A stretch of 54,873 nt of DNA from Litoreibacter sp. (GTDB taxonomy: Bacteria > Pseudomonadota > Alphaproteobacteria > Rhodobacterales > Rhodobacteraceae): positions 1 through 54,873 of the forward strand of contig JAPORH010000012.1 of assembly GCA_026710325.1 (NCBI GenBank). Direction: 5' to 3'. Below, piece by piece: positions 26,403 through 35,131 of this stretch. Position numbers and translations under genes: made by a program. Numbering within the stretch: position 1 is the first letter of the stretch; each line of letters starts with the position of its first letter. The notes beneath the pieces are model-generated. The model was not told the DNA's origin. It did not search any database and worked only from the letters and a program-made list of their open reading frames with translations.

Positions 26403-28610
26403 TTAATCCTTACTATGCGTCAACTCCGGCACATCGCCTGCTCCAGCCGATCCGCGACCGGAAAGGGAGGGGTTTTCCATGAAGAAACGGTGGCAGTTGA
26501 AAGTCTGCTCATCCTCGCTGAAGCTCTGCCTCGCGTAGCTGCCATCGGGGCGCAGCACCCAGCTCTGCGCGGTATCCGCAAGATTGGCGGCCATGATCTG
26601 GCTCATCACCTGCGCGTGCACAGTTCTATTGGTGATCTCCACCAAGGTCTCGACGCGTCGGTTGAGGTTGCGCCCCATCCAATCTGCCGAGGACATATAG
26701 ACACGCGCCTTCTTAGACGGCAGGCCCCGCCCATTGCCGAAACAGACGATGCGCGAGTGCTCAAGGAAACGGCCCACGACTGATTTGACGCGGATATTCT
26801 CGCTCAAGCCTTCGATCCCTGGACGCAGCCCGCAAATGCCGCGAATAACAAGGCTGATCTTCACCCCTGCCTGGCTCGCCTCATAAAGCGCGTCAATAAC
26901 ATCGGGCTCGATCAACGAGTTCATCTTGGCCCAAATCTCTGCCGGTTTGCCTTCTTTTGCGTAGGCAATCTCCGCCTGAATATTAGCAAGCAGTTGCGAT
27001 TTCAGAGAAAGCGGCGCGATAGACAGGTTCTCAAGGCTTAAAGGCTGCGCATAACCGCCGACATAGTTGAACACCCGCGTGGCGTCCCGCCCCAATGCCG
27101 GGTCACAGGTGAAAAGGCTAAGATCGGTGTAAAACTTCGCCGTAATGGGATGGTAATTACCGGTGCCGAAATGGGTATAGGTGACGAGCTTTTTGCCCTC
27201 ACGACGCACGATTGTGCTGATCTTGGCATGCGTTTTGTAGTTGATGAAGCCGTAGACCACATGGGCGCCCGCGCGTTCCAGCTTGCGCGATTGGCGAATA
27301 TTAGCGGCCTCATCAAAGCGAGCCTTCAACTCCACCAGCGCAGTAACCGATTTGCCGTTCTCCGCTGCTTCGCAGAGCGCGTCGACAATCGGGCTTTCGT
27401 TAGAGGTGCGGTACAGTGTTTGCTTAATCGCCACGACGTCGGGGTCGCGCGCGGCGCGCGACAGGAAACGCACCACCATGTCAAAAGTTTCATAAGGGTG
27501 GTGCAGCAACATGTCCTTTTGCCGGATCGCCGCGAACAAATCGCCGTCATGGTCTTGCACGCGTTCAGGCACGCGTGGGGTAAAATGCGGCCAAAGAAGC
27601 TCCCGCCCGCCCATCTCCACCAACTCGGAAATATCCGACAGGCCGAGCATGCCGGTGATTTCGATCACCTCGGTCTCATTGACCTCCAGCGCGTCCATTA
27701 CGAGGCCGCGCAGCTTTTCCGGTGCGTTTGCGCTCATGGTCAAACGGACCACTTCGCCCCGACGCCGTCGTTTCAGCGCGCTTTCAAACTCGCGCACCAA
27801 ATCTTCGGCCTCTTCCTCGACCTCTAGGTCGCTGTCGCGCAACACACGGAAGGTACAATGGCCGACCGCCTCATAGCCGGGGAAAATCTCCCCGATCCGT
27901 TCGATCAGAAGGTCTTCCATCGCGATGACGCGCGTCTGACCGTTGACCTCCGGCAGGGTAACAAAGCGCTCAATCTGGCTTGGAATTGGCAGCAGGGCTT
28001 GCAGGCTGCGGCCGTCCGAGGAGCGTTTCAATTGAAGCGCCAGCGACAGGCCAGTGTCAGGAATAAAGGGAAACGGGTGCGCCGGATCGATTGCGAGCGG
28101 CGACAGCACAGGGAAGATGTTGGACATGAAGTATTGCTCCATGAACGCATCATCGTCCTTGTTCATATCGCGGCCCGATAGCACCGAAATCCCCGCCGCA
28201 TGCATCAAGGGGCGCAGCTCATCTAGAACCGCATCCTGTCGCTCAAGCAGCCAGCGCGCATTCTCGTCGATCAAAACAAGCTGTTCAGCTGGCGTTCGGC
28301 CATCCGCCGAAGGCGTCCTGTTGCCTTCGATCACCAGCTCCCGCAGGCCAGCGACGCGGACCGAGTAAAACTCATCTAGGTTGTTGGCGGAGATTGCGAG
28401 GAAACGGACCCGCTCCAACAAAGGCACTTTGGGGTTAGACGCCTCTTCCAAAACCCGCCAGTTAAATGCGAGCCAACTCAACTCTCTGTTGAAAAAGCGG
28501 TCGGGGCTCGTCACGTCGAGGCCTTCCACAGCGACAGGGGCCGGGAAGGCGGAGTTGAGAAAGTCGGTGCCGGTCATTGCCGGCTGTTTGAGGTCTGAAT
28601 GTAACGTCAC
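26403..28610 (-). CDS. ppk: polyphosphate kinase 1
   Basis: Makes polyphosphate reversibly from ATP. The 735-residue protein is slightly longer than the usual 690-720. It has the N-terminal domain start RFFNRELSWLAFNWRVLEEA, the tandem phospholipase-D-like catalytic domains with the phospho-acceptor His in FINYKTHAKI, and HSRIVCFGNG and SSADWMGRNLNRRVE in the C-terminal part. The first 35 residues before RFFNREL are extra and not conserved in my recollection. The order AI-2E permease / hdaA / ppk / ppx on one strand is a known arrangement in this family. Confidence 0.96.
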   Translation of the reverse strand: MTLHSDLKQPAMTGTDFLNSAFPAPVAVEGLDVTSPDRFFNRELSWLAFNWRVLEEASNPKVPLLERVRFLAISANNLDEFYSVRVAGLRELVIEGNRTPSADGRTPAEQLVLIDENARWLLERQDAVLDELRPLMHAAGISVLSGRDMNKDDDAFMEQYFMSNIFPVLSPLAIDPAHPFPFIPDTGLSLALQLKRSSDGRSLQALLPIPSQIERFVTLPEVNGQTRVIAMEDLLIERIGEIFPGYEAVGHCTFRVLRDSDLEVEEEAEDLVREFESALKRRRRGEVVRLTMSANAPEKLRGLVMDALEVNETEVIEITGMLGLSDISELVEMGGRELLWPHFTPRVPERVQDHDGDLFAAIRQKDMLLHHPYETFDMVVRFLSRAARDPDVVAIKQTLYRTSNESPIVDALCEAAENGKSVTALVELKARFDEAANIRQSRKLERAGAHVVYGFINYKTHAKISTIVRREGKKLVTYTHFGTGNYHPITAKFYTDLSLFTCDPALGRDATRVFNYVGGYAQPLSLENLSIAPLSLKSQLLANIQAEIAYAKEGKPAEIWAKMNSLIEPDVIDALYEASQAGVKISLVIRGICGLRPGIEGLSENIRVKSVVGRFLEHSRIVCFGNGRGLPSKKARVYMSSADWMGRNLNRRVETLVEITNRTVHAQVMSQIMAANLADTAQSWVLRPDGSYARQSFSEDEQTFNCHRFFMENPSLSGRGSAGAGDVPELTHSKD

Positions 28611-28647
28611 AGTGACTTATGCCATTATTTCTATGTTATTTAAACGC

Positions 28648-29316
28648 TCACTCCGGCGCGCGGTTCAAGATCTCCCCTGCCAGACGTTTCCCGATCGGCT
28701 TGCCTTCGCTAAGCGCGCGCCGGTCCATCTCTTCGACAAAGCGGCGCGCAGCGGCAAAACTGCGCTCAATCCGTGGCAAGATATAATCCAGTAGCCCACC
28801 TGGCAGGTTGATCTGCCGATCTGCGAACATTTTGGTCAATACAACGCTTAGAAGCGCGTCATCGGGCGCGTCCAAAGCGACCAAGGTCGTACCTTGCAAC
28901 CGGCTCATGAGATCAGGGAGCACGATGCCAAGCTGCCCCGGCGGGCGCGTTGTCGTCATCAAAAGTGGATGCCCTTCGGCCAGCATCAGGTTGTGCAGAT
29001 GGAAAAGCGGCGTTTCGTCTTTGGGCGTGAGTTGGTCGATATCTTCCACAACGAGCGGCACCTGTGCCTCTTGCGCGATGTCGCGTGCGGCGAGACCTTT
29101 GCCCGAAATGATCCGCGCACCAGCCTCCCCTGCCCAGACATGCGCCAGATGCGTCTTGCCAGAGGCAGGCGGACCGCAGAGGATCAGCTTCCCATTGGGC
29201 CACATGCTGGCATCTTCCAACGTGGCAACGGCCAATTGATTGGCCTCTGACACAAAGAAATTCTCCCGCCCCAGAGCCGTTTTGGTGGGGAGCGGGAAGG
29301 CGAGCTGTTCTGGCAT
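28648..29316 (-). CDS. hdaA: DnaA-related regulator HdaA
   Basis: DnaA-like AAA+ protein that, with the sliding clamp, stimulates DnaA-ATP hydrolysis and so prevents re-initiation of replication. It has 222 residues and no DNA-binding domain IV. The N terminus has QLAFPLP, a clamp-binding-type motif (QxxLxLF-like) at residues 4-10; Walker A is GPPASGKTHLAH (48-59) and the Walker B-like element is VVEDID. Residues about 190-205 (SFAAARRFVEEMDRRAL) match the sensor region of Hda. Its start directly abuts the stop of the AI-2E permease gene, so the two are one transcription unit. Confidence 0.92.
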   Translation of the reverse strand: MPEQLAFPLPTKTALGRENFFVSEANQLAVATLEDASMWPNGKLILCGPPASGKTHLAHVWAGEAGARIISGKGLAARDIAQEAQVPLVVEDIDQLTPKDETPLFHLHNLMLAEGHPLLMTTTRPPGQLGIVLPDLMSRLQGTTLVALDAPDDALLSVVLTKMFADRQINLPGGLLDYILPRIERSFAAARRFVEEMDRRALSEGKPIGKRLAGEILNRAPE

Positions 29317-30393
29317 TTACTCGTCTCGCTCGTCTGGATCTTGATCGAGCCCGCGATAAAGCCGGGAGCCCTGATATTGCGTAATTCCAAAGCGCGTCAG
29401 CACGCCCAGCATCGCGGCGACAGGCACAGCCACCAGCATGCCCACAAAACCAAAGACCGAGCCGAAGGCCGAGAGTGCAAAGAGCAACCAGACCGGGTGG
29501 AGGCCCACGGACTGGCCAACCAGCTTAGGCGTCAGGATATTGCCTTCCAAGAACTGGCCAACCGCGAAGATAATGGCGACGGCCACGATCCATTGTGGCT
29601 CCCCCCAGAATTGGAACAGAGCAAGGCCTATGGCCAGGGCACCGCCGACGAGCGCGCCCACGTAAGGGATGAATGTGATCAGCCCAGCGATCACACCAAC
29701 GACCAAGCCGAATTGCAGCCCGACCAGCATCAAAGCAACGGCATAGAAGGTACCAAGCACAGCGCAAACGGTAAGTTGACCACGCACGAAACTGGCAAGC
29801 GTGTTGTCAATCTCAGTCGCCAGATTGCGGATGGTTTGGGCATGGTCGCGCGGAAGCAGCGCGTCGATACGGGCGATCATATTGTCCCAATCGAGAAGCA
29901 GGTAGAAGGCCACAACCGGCACAACCACAATGAAGACCAGCGCATTGATAACGCCGATAGCCGAACCAAGAACGGTGCGCGCGATATTGGTGCCTTGTTC
30001 CTTGATCGTATTGCCGATGGTCGAAAGCACCTGCCCCACCGGGCTGTCGGCTTGCAGGATGGACGGGAACCGTTCGCTGAGCGTGTCGCGCAAGGTCGCG
30101 AAATACTCAGGCGCGACCGCAAGGAGGCCAAGGGCCTGTTCCGACACTTCTTTGAACACGAAAACCGCAACAGGGATGATTACAAGAACGGCAATCAACG
30201 AGATTGTGGCCGTCGCGGCCACCCGGCTGAACTTAAGCCGCTCCAGCCGGTCCGCGATAGGGTCCATCATATAGGCGATGGCACCGCCAACGATAAATGG
30301 AAGCAACACATCACCCAGAAACCACAGCGCCAGACAGAAAATGACTGTCGCGATGCCCCAATAGGTTGCCTGCTCTCTCACCGGTAGCGCCAT
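29317..30393 (-). CDS. AI-2E family transporter (PerM/YdiK-like permease)
   Basis: Inner-membrane protein of 358 residues with about seven to eight hydrophobic helices. Family features are PFIVGGAIAYMMDPIADRLERL near residue 33, a long cytoplasmic or periplasmic helical region (about 80-140), and FIPYVGALVGGALAIGLAL near 240, then a C-terminal EGNILTPKLVGQSVGLHP. Family members include antiporters and a claimed AI-2 exporter, so the substrate is open. It is the first gene of the run with hdaA; mcm lies 64 bases upstream on the same strand. Confidence 0.9.
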   Translation of the reverse strand: MALPVREQATYWGIATVIFCLALWFLGDVLLPFIVGGAIAYMMDPIADRLERLKFSRVAATATISLIAVLVIIPVAVFVFKEVSEQALGLLAVAPEYFATLRDTLSERFPSILQADSPVGQVLSTIGNTIKEQGTNIARTVLGSAIGVINALVFIVVVPVVAFYLLLDWDNMIARIDALLPRDHAQTIRNLATEIDNTLASFVRGQLTVCAVLGTFYAVALMLVGLQFGLVVGVIAGLITFIPYVGALVGGALAIGLALFQFWGEPQWIVAVAIIFAVGQFLEGNILTPKLVGQSVGLHPVWLLFALSAFGSVFGFVGMLVAVPVAAMLGVLTRFGITQYQGSRLYRGLDQDPDERDE

Positions 30394-30457
30394 TTCACAC
30401 CCTTTCTTGGGCGCAAGATGGCACAGCTAGGGCGCAGGTAAAACCGGAGATTGGCGC

Positions 30458-32590
30458 TTACGAGCGGGCTTTGCGGATCAGGCTCAAAATATCCTTTGCG
30501 GCCTCGGGGATATTGGTCCCCGGGCCAAAAATGGCCTTCACACCAGCATTGTAGAGGAAGTCATAATCCTGCTGCGGGATGACGCCGCCGCAGATGACGA
30601 TAATCTCGCTCGCATCGGCCTCCGCCAGCGCTTTGACCAGCTGCGGGGCGAGTGTCTTGTGACCCGCTGCCTGGGAGCTGATGCCAACCACATGCACGTC
30701 ATTGTCCACCGCATCTTGCGCGGCTTCCGCAGGTGTCTGGAACAACGGCCCAACGTCAACGTCAAACCCAATGTCGGCAAAGGCCGTGGCGATCACCTTG
30801 GCACCCCGATCATGGCCATCCTGGCCCATCTTGACGACGAGCATACGGGGGCGACGCCCCTCTTCCTCGGCGAAGGTTTCGACGTCTTTCTGGATCGCGG
30901 CGAAGCCTTCATCCCCCTCGTAGGCCGCGCCGTAGACCCCGGCGAGCGTTTTGACCTCTGCGCGGTGGCGGCCGAAGACTTTTTCCATACTCATACTGAT
31001 CTCTCCTACGGTGGCGCGGGCGCGAGCGGCCTCGACGGCAAGGGCAAGAAGATTGCCTTCGCCAGTGGTCGCGGCGTCCTCAAGCGCCGCAAGGGCGCCC
31101 TCGACCGCCGCGGCATCCCGGCTGGCGCGGATGCGGTCGAGCCGTTCAATCTGGCTCGCGCGGACGGCAAAGTTGTCGACATCAAGAATGTCGATCTCGT
31201 CCTCTTGCTCCAGCTTGAATTTATTGACGCCGACGATCACTTCCTCGCCCCGGTCAACCTGGGCCTGACGAAGCGCGGCAGCTTCTTCGATCCGCAGCTT
31301 GGGCATGCCGGAGGCCACAGCCTTGGTCATGCCGCCCATCTCATCAATCTCTTCGATGATCTTCCAGGCCTCTTCTGCCAGATCCGCCGTAAGCTTTTCG
31401 ACATAGTAAGAGCCTGCCAGAGGGTCGACCACCTTGGTCACCTTCGTCTCATTTTGCAAGATAAGCTGGGTGTTGCGGGCGATGCGGCTGGAGAAAGCCG
31501 TGGGGAGCGCAATCGCTTCATCAAAACTGTTGGTATGTAGCGATTGCGTGCCGCCGAGGACCGCCGACATGGCCTCATAGGCCGTGCGGACGATGTTGTT
31601 GTAGGGGTCTTGTTCTTGCAGTGACACGCCAGACGTCTGGCAATGGGTGCGGAGCATCTTGGAGCGTTCGTCCTTCGCGCCGAACTCGGTCATGATGCGG
31701 TGCCACAGGAAGCGCGCGGCGCGCAGCTTTGCGGCCTCCATGAAGAAATTCATGCCGATGGCGAAGAAGAAGCTCAACCGACCTGCGAATTTATCCACAT
31801 CCATGCCCCGCTCCATCGCCGCGCGGACATATTCCTTGCCGTCGGCCAGCGTGAAGGCCAGCTCCTGCACCAGGTTCGCGCCCGCCTCCTGCATGTGGTA
31901 GCCGGAGATGGAGATCGAATTGAATTTCGGCATGTCGGTCGAGGTGAACTCGATAATGTCCGACACGATCCGCATCGAAGGCTCGGGCGGGTAAATATAG
32001 GTGTTGCGCACCATGAATTCTTTGAGAATGTCGTTCTGAATGGTGCCCGACAGAACCGAGCGGTCATGGCCCTGTTCTTCGCCCGCCACGATGAAGGAGG
32101 CCAGCACCGGGATCACCGCGCCATTCATCGTCATCGAGACGGAGATTTTGTCGAGCGGGATGCCGTCAAAGAGGATTTTCATGTCCTCGACGCTGTCGAT
32201 GGCAACGCCCGCCTTGCCGACATCGCCCTCTACGCGTTCATGGTCGCTGTCATAGCCCCTGTGCGTGGCGAGATCGAAGGCGACCGACACGCCTTGCTGC
32301 CCTGCATCAAGCGCTTTGCGGTAGAAGGCGTTCGACTCCTCAGCCGTCGAGAACCCGGCATATTGCCGGATTGTCCAAGGGCGCCCGGCATACATTGTGG
32401 CCTTAGGCCCGCGCGTGAACGGCCCCTCCCCGGGCATCGAGCCCATATGGTCCAGTCCTTCAGCATCCTCGGCCGTGTAGACGGGCTGGATAGGGATCCC
32501 CTCGGGGCTGTCCCAGGTCAGTTCATCCAGCGCGCGCCCGCGCAGCTCTTTCGTGGCGCGGGCTTCCCAATCTTTCTTGTCGGTCATCAT
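30458..32590 (-). CDS. mcm: methylmalonyl-CoA mutase (adenosylcobalamin-dependent)
   Basis: Converts (R)-methylmalonyl-CoA to succinyl-CoA, the last step of propionyl-CoA use. The 710-residue protein is of the single-chain homodimeric type. The N-terminal substrate barrel starts [17 protein letters not shown] (around residue 50) and includes [10 protein letters not shown] near 155. The C-terminal B12-binding domain has the base-off motif DGHDRGAK (D-x-H-x-x-G) near 590. The open frame begins 26 codons earlier, but AGGAAGAC just before the double ATG at 32590/32587 sets the start. It needs cobalamin, whose last steps are encoded by cobT and cobS at 6-8 kb. It is on the same strand as pccA and pccB. 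Confidence 0.97.
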   Translation of the reverse strand: MMTDKKDWEARATKELRGRALDELTWDSPEGIPIQPVYTAEDAEGLDHMGSMPGEGPFTRGPKATMYAGRPWTIRQYAGFSTAEESNAFYRKALDAGQQGVSVAFDLATHRGYDSDHERVEGDVGKAGVAIDSVEDMKILFDGIPLDKISVSMTMNGAVIPVLASFIVAGEEQGHDRSVLSGTIQNDILKEFMVRNTYIYPPEPSMRIVSDIIEFTSTDMPKFNSISISGYHMQEAGANLVQELAFTLADGKEYVRAAMERGMDVDKFAGRLSFFFAIGMNFFMEAAKLRAARFLWHRIMTEFGAKDERSKMLRTHCQTSGVSLQEQDPYNNIVRTAYEAMSAVLGGTQSLHTNSFDEAIALPTAFSSRIARNTQLILQNETKVTKVVDPLAGSYYVEKLTADLAEEAWKIIEEIDEMGGMTKAVASGMPKLRIEEAAALRQAQVDRGEEVIVGVNKFKLEQEDEIDILDVDNFAVRASQIERLDRIRASRDAAAVEGALAALEDAATTGEGNLLALAVEAARARATVGEISMSMEKVFGRHRAEVKTLAGVYGAAYEGDEGFAAIQKDVETFAEEEGRRPRMLVVKMGQDGHDRGAKVIATAFADIGFDVDVGPLFQTPAEAAQDAVDNDVHVVGISSQAAGHKTLAPQLVKALAEADASEIIVICGGVIPQQDYDFLYNAGVKAIFGPGTNIPEAAKDILSLIRKARS

Positions 32591-32687
32591 GTCTTCCTCT
32601 CGCATCCGTGGACCCCATAGCGTCGCGCGCCAGGGGGTCGAAAAATGTCGCCAGGCCATCGCTGCCATTGATCAGCCAGTCGATATC

Positions 32688-33596
32688 CTAGGCGTAGTCC
32701 TGTCGTAATTTGAGCAACTGTTCGTCCGAAAAGGGCTGGTACAGGCCAGACGCGTTAGTGGCGCTGTCCCTCGCCTCGCCCCGTTCCGCCAAAATCTCGG
32801 CCAGACGTATGGCTGCCGGCACAGGCCCGCCCGCGGCCTGCGGCAAAAGCATCGTGCTCGGAGGTGCTGCGCCAGTAAGCCCTGCAAATTGCTGTCCCAA
32901 CTCACCCGCCAAAGCATCATAGCTCCAGACGACGACCTCCGCCTCAGGAAGCGCCTGCTTTATGTCGGCCACGAGATGACGCCAGCGGCGGGGCTGGTAG
33001 CACAGCTCGTCTAGCCTGTCGGGGCGAGGGACAGAATATCCGCTGGCAATCCGGCTTGCCAAAGCGCCGGTCCAAAAGGCGTCATAGGAGCGAATTGAGA
33101 GCCCCACCCGCAATGGCCGACCACCAAACCCGGCCGCCACGCGGGATAAACGTACGCGCGCGCCCGGGTACAGACTTCCCGCTGCAAACATGTGGCTCGG
33201 ACGTCCCAGCAAATCCGGGGCGCAAAAAATAAGACGCGCAGGCCATGCCGCCTCAAGTTGAGACAGTGCAATCTGGATACGGCCCACGGAACGTTGAGCC
33301 CGGTTGGCGGCCTTGATGGGGTCGTTTAGCAAGCCAGCAAACAACCCGTCATGAAGCCGCTCTGGGTGCCAATACTGCGTTCCCGACCCGGCCAAACGCT
33401 TTCGGTTTTGCGCCATATAGTCCTGAAACTGGGCGTTTGCGCAGAAATGCGCGCCCAAGTGAAAACAGATATCGATGACCTTGCCTCCTGTCTCGCGACG
33501 CGCCACAGGCGCGCCTTTGCGAGGGGCAGACTGGGCCAAAACCCTGTTCAAGCGGTTAATCGGCGCTGCTGGGTTCACAGAGGCGAGATTTTGCAT
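32688..33596 (-). CDS. hypothetical protein, degenerate sulfotransferase-like
   Basis: Protein of about 302 residues. The N-terminal KVIDICFHLGAHFCANAQF (near residue 45) looks like the start of roseobacter sulfotransferase-fold proteins, where the loop reads roughly HxGxHKTGTTxLQ. Here the Lys-Thr-Gly-Thr-Thr of the PAPS-binding P-loop is replaced by FCANAQ. Later segments (SYDAFWTGALASRIASG and PLRVGLSIRS) fit the same fold loosely. It therefore probably lacks sulfotransferase activity or binds something else. The start is uncertain: ATG 33596 has only a weak ribosome-binding site. It lies between mcm and a divergent exported protein gene. Confidence 0.6.
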   Translation of the reverse strand: MQNLASVNPAAPINRLNRVLAQSAPRKGAPVARRETGGKVIDICFHLGAHFCANAQFQDYMAQNRKRLAGSGTQYWHPERLHDGLFAGLLNDPIKAANRAQRSVGRIQIALSQLEAAWPARLIFCAPDLLGRPSHMFAAGSLYPGARVRLSRVAAGFGGRPLRVGLSIRSYDAFWTGALASRIASGYSVPRPDRLDELCYQPRRWRHLVADIKQALPEAEVVVWSYDALAGELGQQFAGLTGAAPPSTMLLPQAAGGPVPAAIRLAEILAERGEARDSATNASGLYQPFSDEQLLKLRQDYA

Positions 33597-33642
33597 AGCA
33601 TTGCCCAAATCGCCGCCTATATAGCGAATGGTAGGAGGACAA

Positions 33643-34119
33643 ATGTCACGCAGGCTTTTCATCACCTTTGGCGCGCTCTTAGCGGCAAATGTCGCCGGCG
33701 CCACGCTGGCGCAAGACTCAGATGCGACGGTCGAGTCGGATATGGCGCCCCAAGCCATGGGGGATGCCAATCTGAACGATTTTCTTTGGGAGAAGCGCCC
33801 CATCGTTGTGTTTGCCGACACGGCGCGCGACCCGGCCTTCATTCGGCAATTGGAGCTGCTCGAAGACCGCCCAGAGGCGCTTGCTGAGCGTGACGTCGTG
33901 ATCCTGACCGATACCGACCCCAACGAGTTATCCGATCTGCGTGAAAAGCTGCGCCCGCGCGGCTTTATGCTGGTGCTGATTGGAAAAGATGGCGATGTGA
34001 AGCTGCGTAAACCTTTCCCGTGGTCGGTGCGAGAACTCTCTCGCGCTATTGATAAAATGCCGATGCGGCAGCAAGAAATCCGTGACAGGCGCGCCGATGG
34101 CGTCGGAAGCAGCGGCTGA
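33643..34119 (+). CDS. exported DUF4174-type protein
   Basis: Protein of 158 residues with a signal peptide (SRRLFITFGALLAANVAGATLA, cleavage near AQD). The mature part has a thioredoxin-like layout without CxxC: RPIVVFADTARDPAF, then RDVVILTDTDP and GFMLVLIGKDGDVKLRKPFPW, which is the typical end of DUF4174 proteins. The catalytic cysteines of thioredoxins are absent, so redox activity is not expected. The start at 33643 is set by GGAGGA 5 bases upstream; an in-frame ATG at 33628 precedes that site. Confidence 0.83.
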   Translation: MSRRLFITFGALLAANVAGATLAQDSDATVESDMAPQAMGDANLNDFLWEKRPIVVFADTARDPAFIRQLELLEDRPEALAERDVVILTDTDPNELSDLREKLRPRGFMLVLIGKDGDVKLRKPFPWSVRELSRAIDKMPMRQQEIRDRRADGVGSSG

Positions 34120-34193
34120 GGCCCATTATTGAAAAAGCAAGCAGTTTGCCTTATATTCAAGGTATCAAAGCACGCGTTTAGCGAAGGTGATGA

Positions 34194-34268
34194 ATGACAA
34201 TCTCGCGCGAAACTGAAAAATTCCCGCTGGAATCGCCCTTTAAAGATGACTCGGGCGGTCAATTCTGA
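34194..34268 (+). CDS. possible 24-residue peptide
   Basis: A short frame, ATG 34194 to TGA 34266-34268, with GAAGG about 7 bases upstream, gives MTISRETEKFPLESPFKDDS and four more residues. It is hydrophilic, with no signal or membrane segment. It lies between the DUF4174 gene and the convergent membrane-protein gene. There is no independent support for translation. Confidence 0.2.
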   Translation: MTISRETEKFPLESPFKDDSGGQF

Positions 34269-34279
34269 GCAGTAACCGC

Positions 34280-35131
34280 TCATGACGGCTCAACCTCGGG
34301 CAATCTGATATCCCTGTTGTTGCCCGAGCGCGGAATGCTCTGACGTACTTCGCCCAAAATATCTGTATCTATCGCGTTAAGAGCGACCAATCCAAAATAG
34401 ATCGTGTTGCGTCTGATACTGGTCAGCGCGACCTGAAAACTCTTACGCCGCTCAACGTCCAGTTTTTCAAAGCTTGGGCGTTGCATATCCGCAATTCGGC
34501 TGCGCAATTTGTCCAGCTCCGCATAGAACCGAACGATAGCCGAAAGGGTCGCAGGCCGCAGCAGTGAGATAGAGGGCCGCAACGCTTCAAAAATGACGGC
34601 GGGGCTTTCGCTCGTGACGAAGGGGAAATAGGCGCTGTCCTGGCCATCGCCGCCTTTTTCAATATTCTCCGTCGTTTCCTTAAGATCACGTGTCCAGTCA
34701 CGGGAATCGAGCGCTTCGAAATAGACGTAGATTTCCTGCCGAAGGGCGCGCAGGACCTCCTCCTCATCGCGGTCACGCTCAACGCGGCGCTGAAATTCAG
34801 CGGCCAGTTGCGTCGCGACCCAACCGGCGACAATCACTGTGCCGGTGATCATGGCAGGTTTTTGCGGGTCAAACGCCTGCGGTAAGGGCAGGATCGCAAA
34901 GAAGATGATCACCGTCGCCAGAAATTGGACCGGCAATAAAGAAAGGATCACGAGCCAAAAAGACAGTATCCAACGTTTGCCGAGAAGCAGGTAATAGAAC
35001 ACCGCCAAGGCAAGGCCAAAGAGCAGTGCCGCTTGCCAATCGGCCGCGTCGCCGCGCCACCAGCCCCACGCGATAAGAGCAAGGCAAAGCGCAGCCGTCG
35101 CAGCTGCCGCGATATCCTTGCTTGAAGACAC
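34280..35131 (-). CDS. hypothetical four-helix membrane protein
   Basis: Protein of 283 residues, not recognised. Four hydrophobic segments lie at about 7-25, 32-51, 54-83 and 93-112. They are followed by a charged, probably helical cytoplasmic part of 170 residues (FQRRVERDRDEEEVLRALRQ and LDVERRKSFQVALTSIRRN). It directly abuts the pccA stop (35131/35132), so it is translated from the pcc message. A role as a membrane anchor or sensor linked to propionyl-CoA metabolism is only inference. Confidence 0.72.
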   Translation of the reverse strand: MSSSKDIAAAATAALCLALIAWGWWRGDAADWQAALLFGLALAVFYYLLLGKRWILSFWLVILSLLPVQFLATVIIFFAILPLPQAFDPQKPAMITGTVIVAGWVATQLAAEFQRRVERDRDEEEVLRALRQEIYVYFEALDSRDWTRDLKETTENIEKGGDGQDSAYFPFVTSESPAVIFEALRPSISLLRPATLSAIVRFYAELDKLRSRIADMQRPSFEKLDVERRKSFQVALTSIRRNTIYFGLVALNAIDTDILGEVRQSIPRSGNNRDIRLPEVEPS

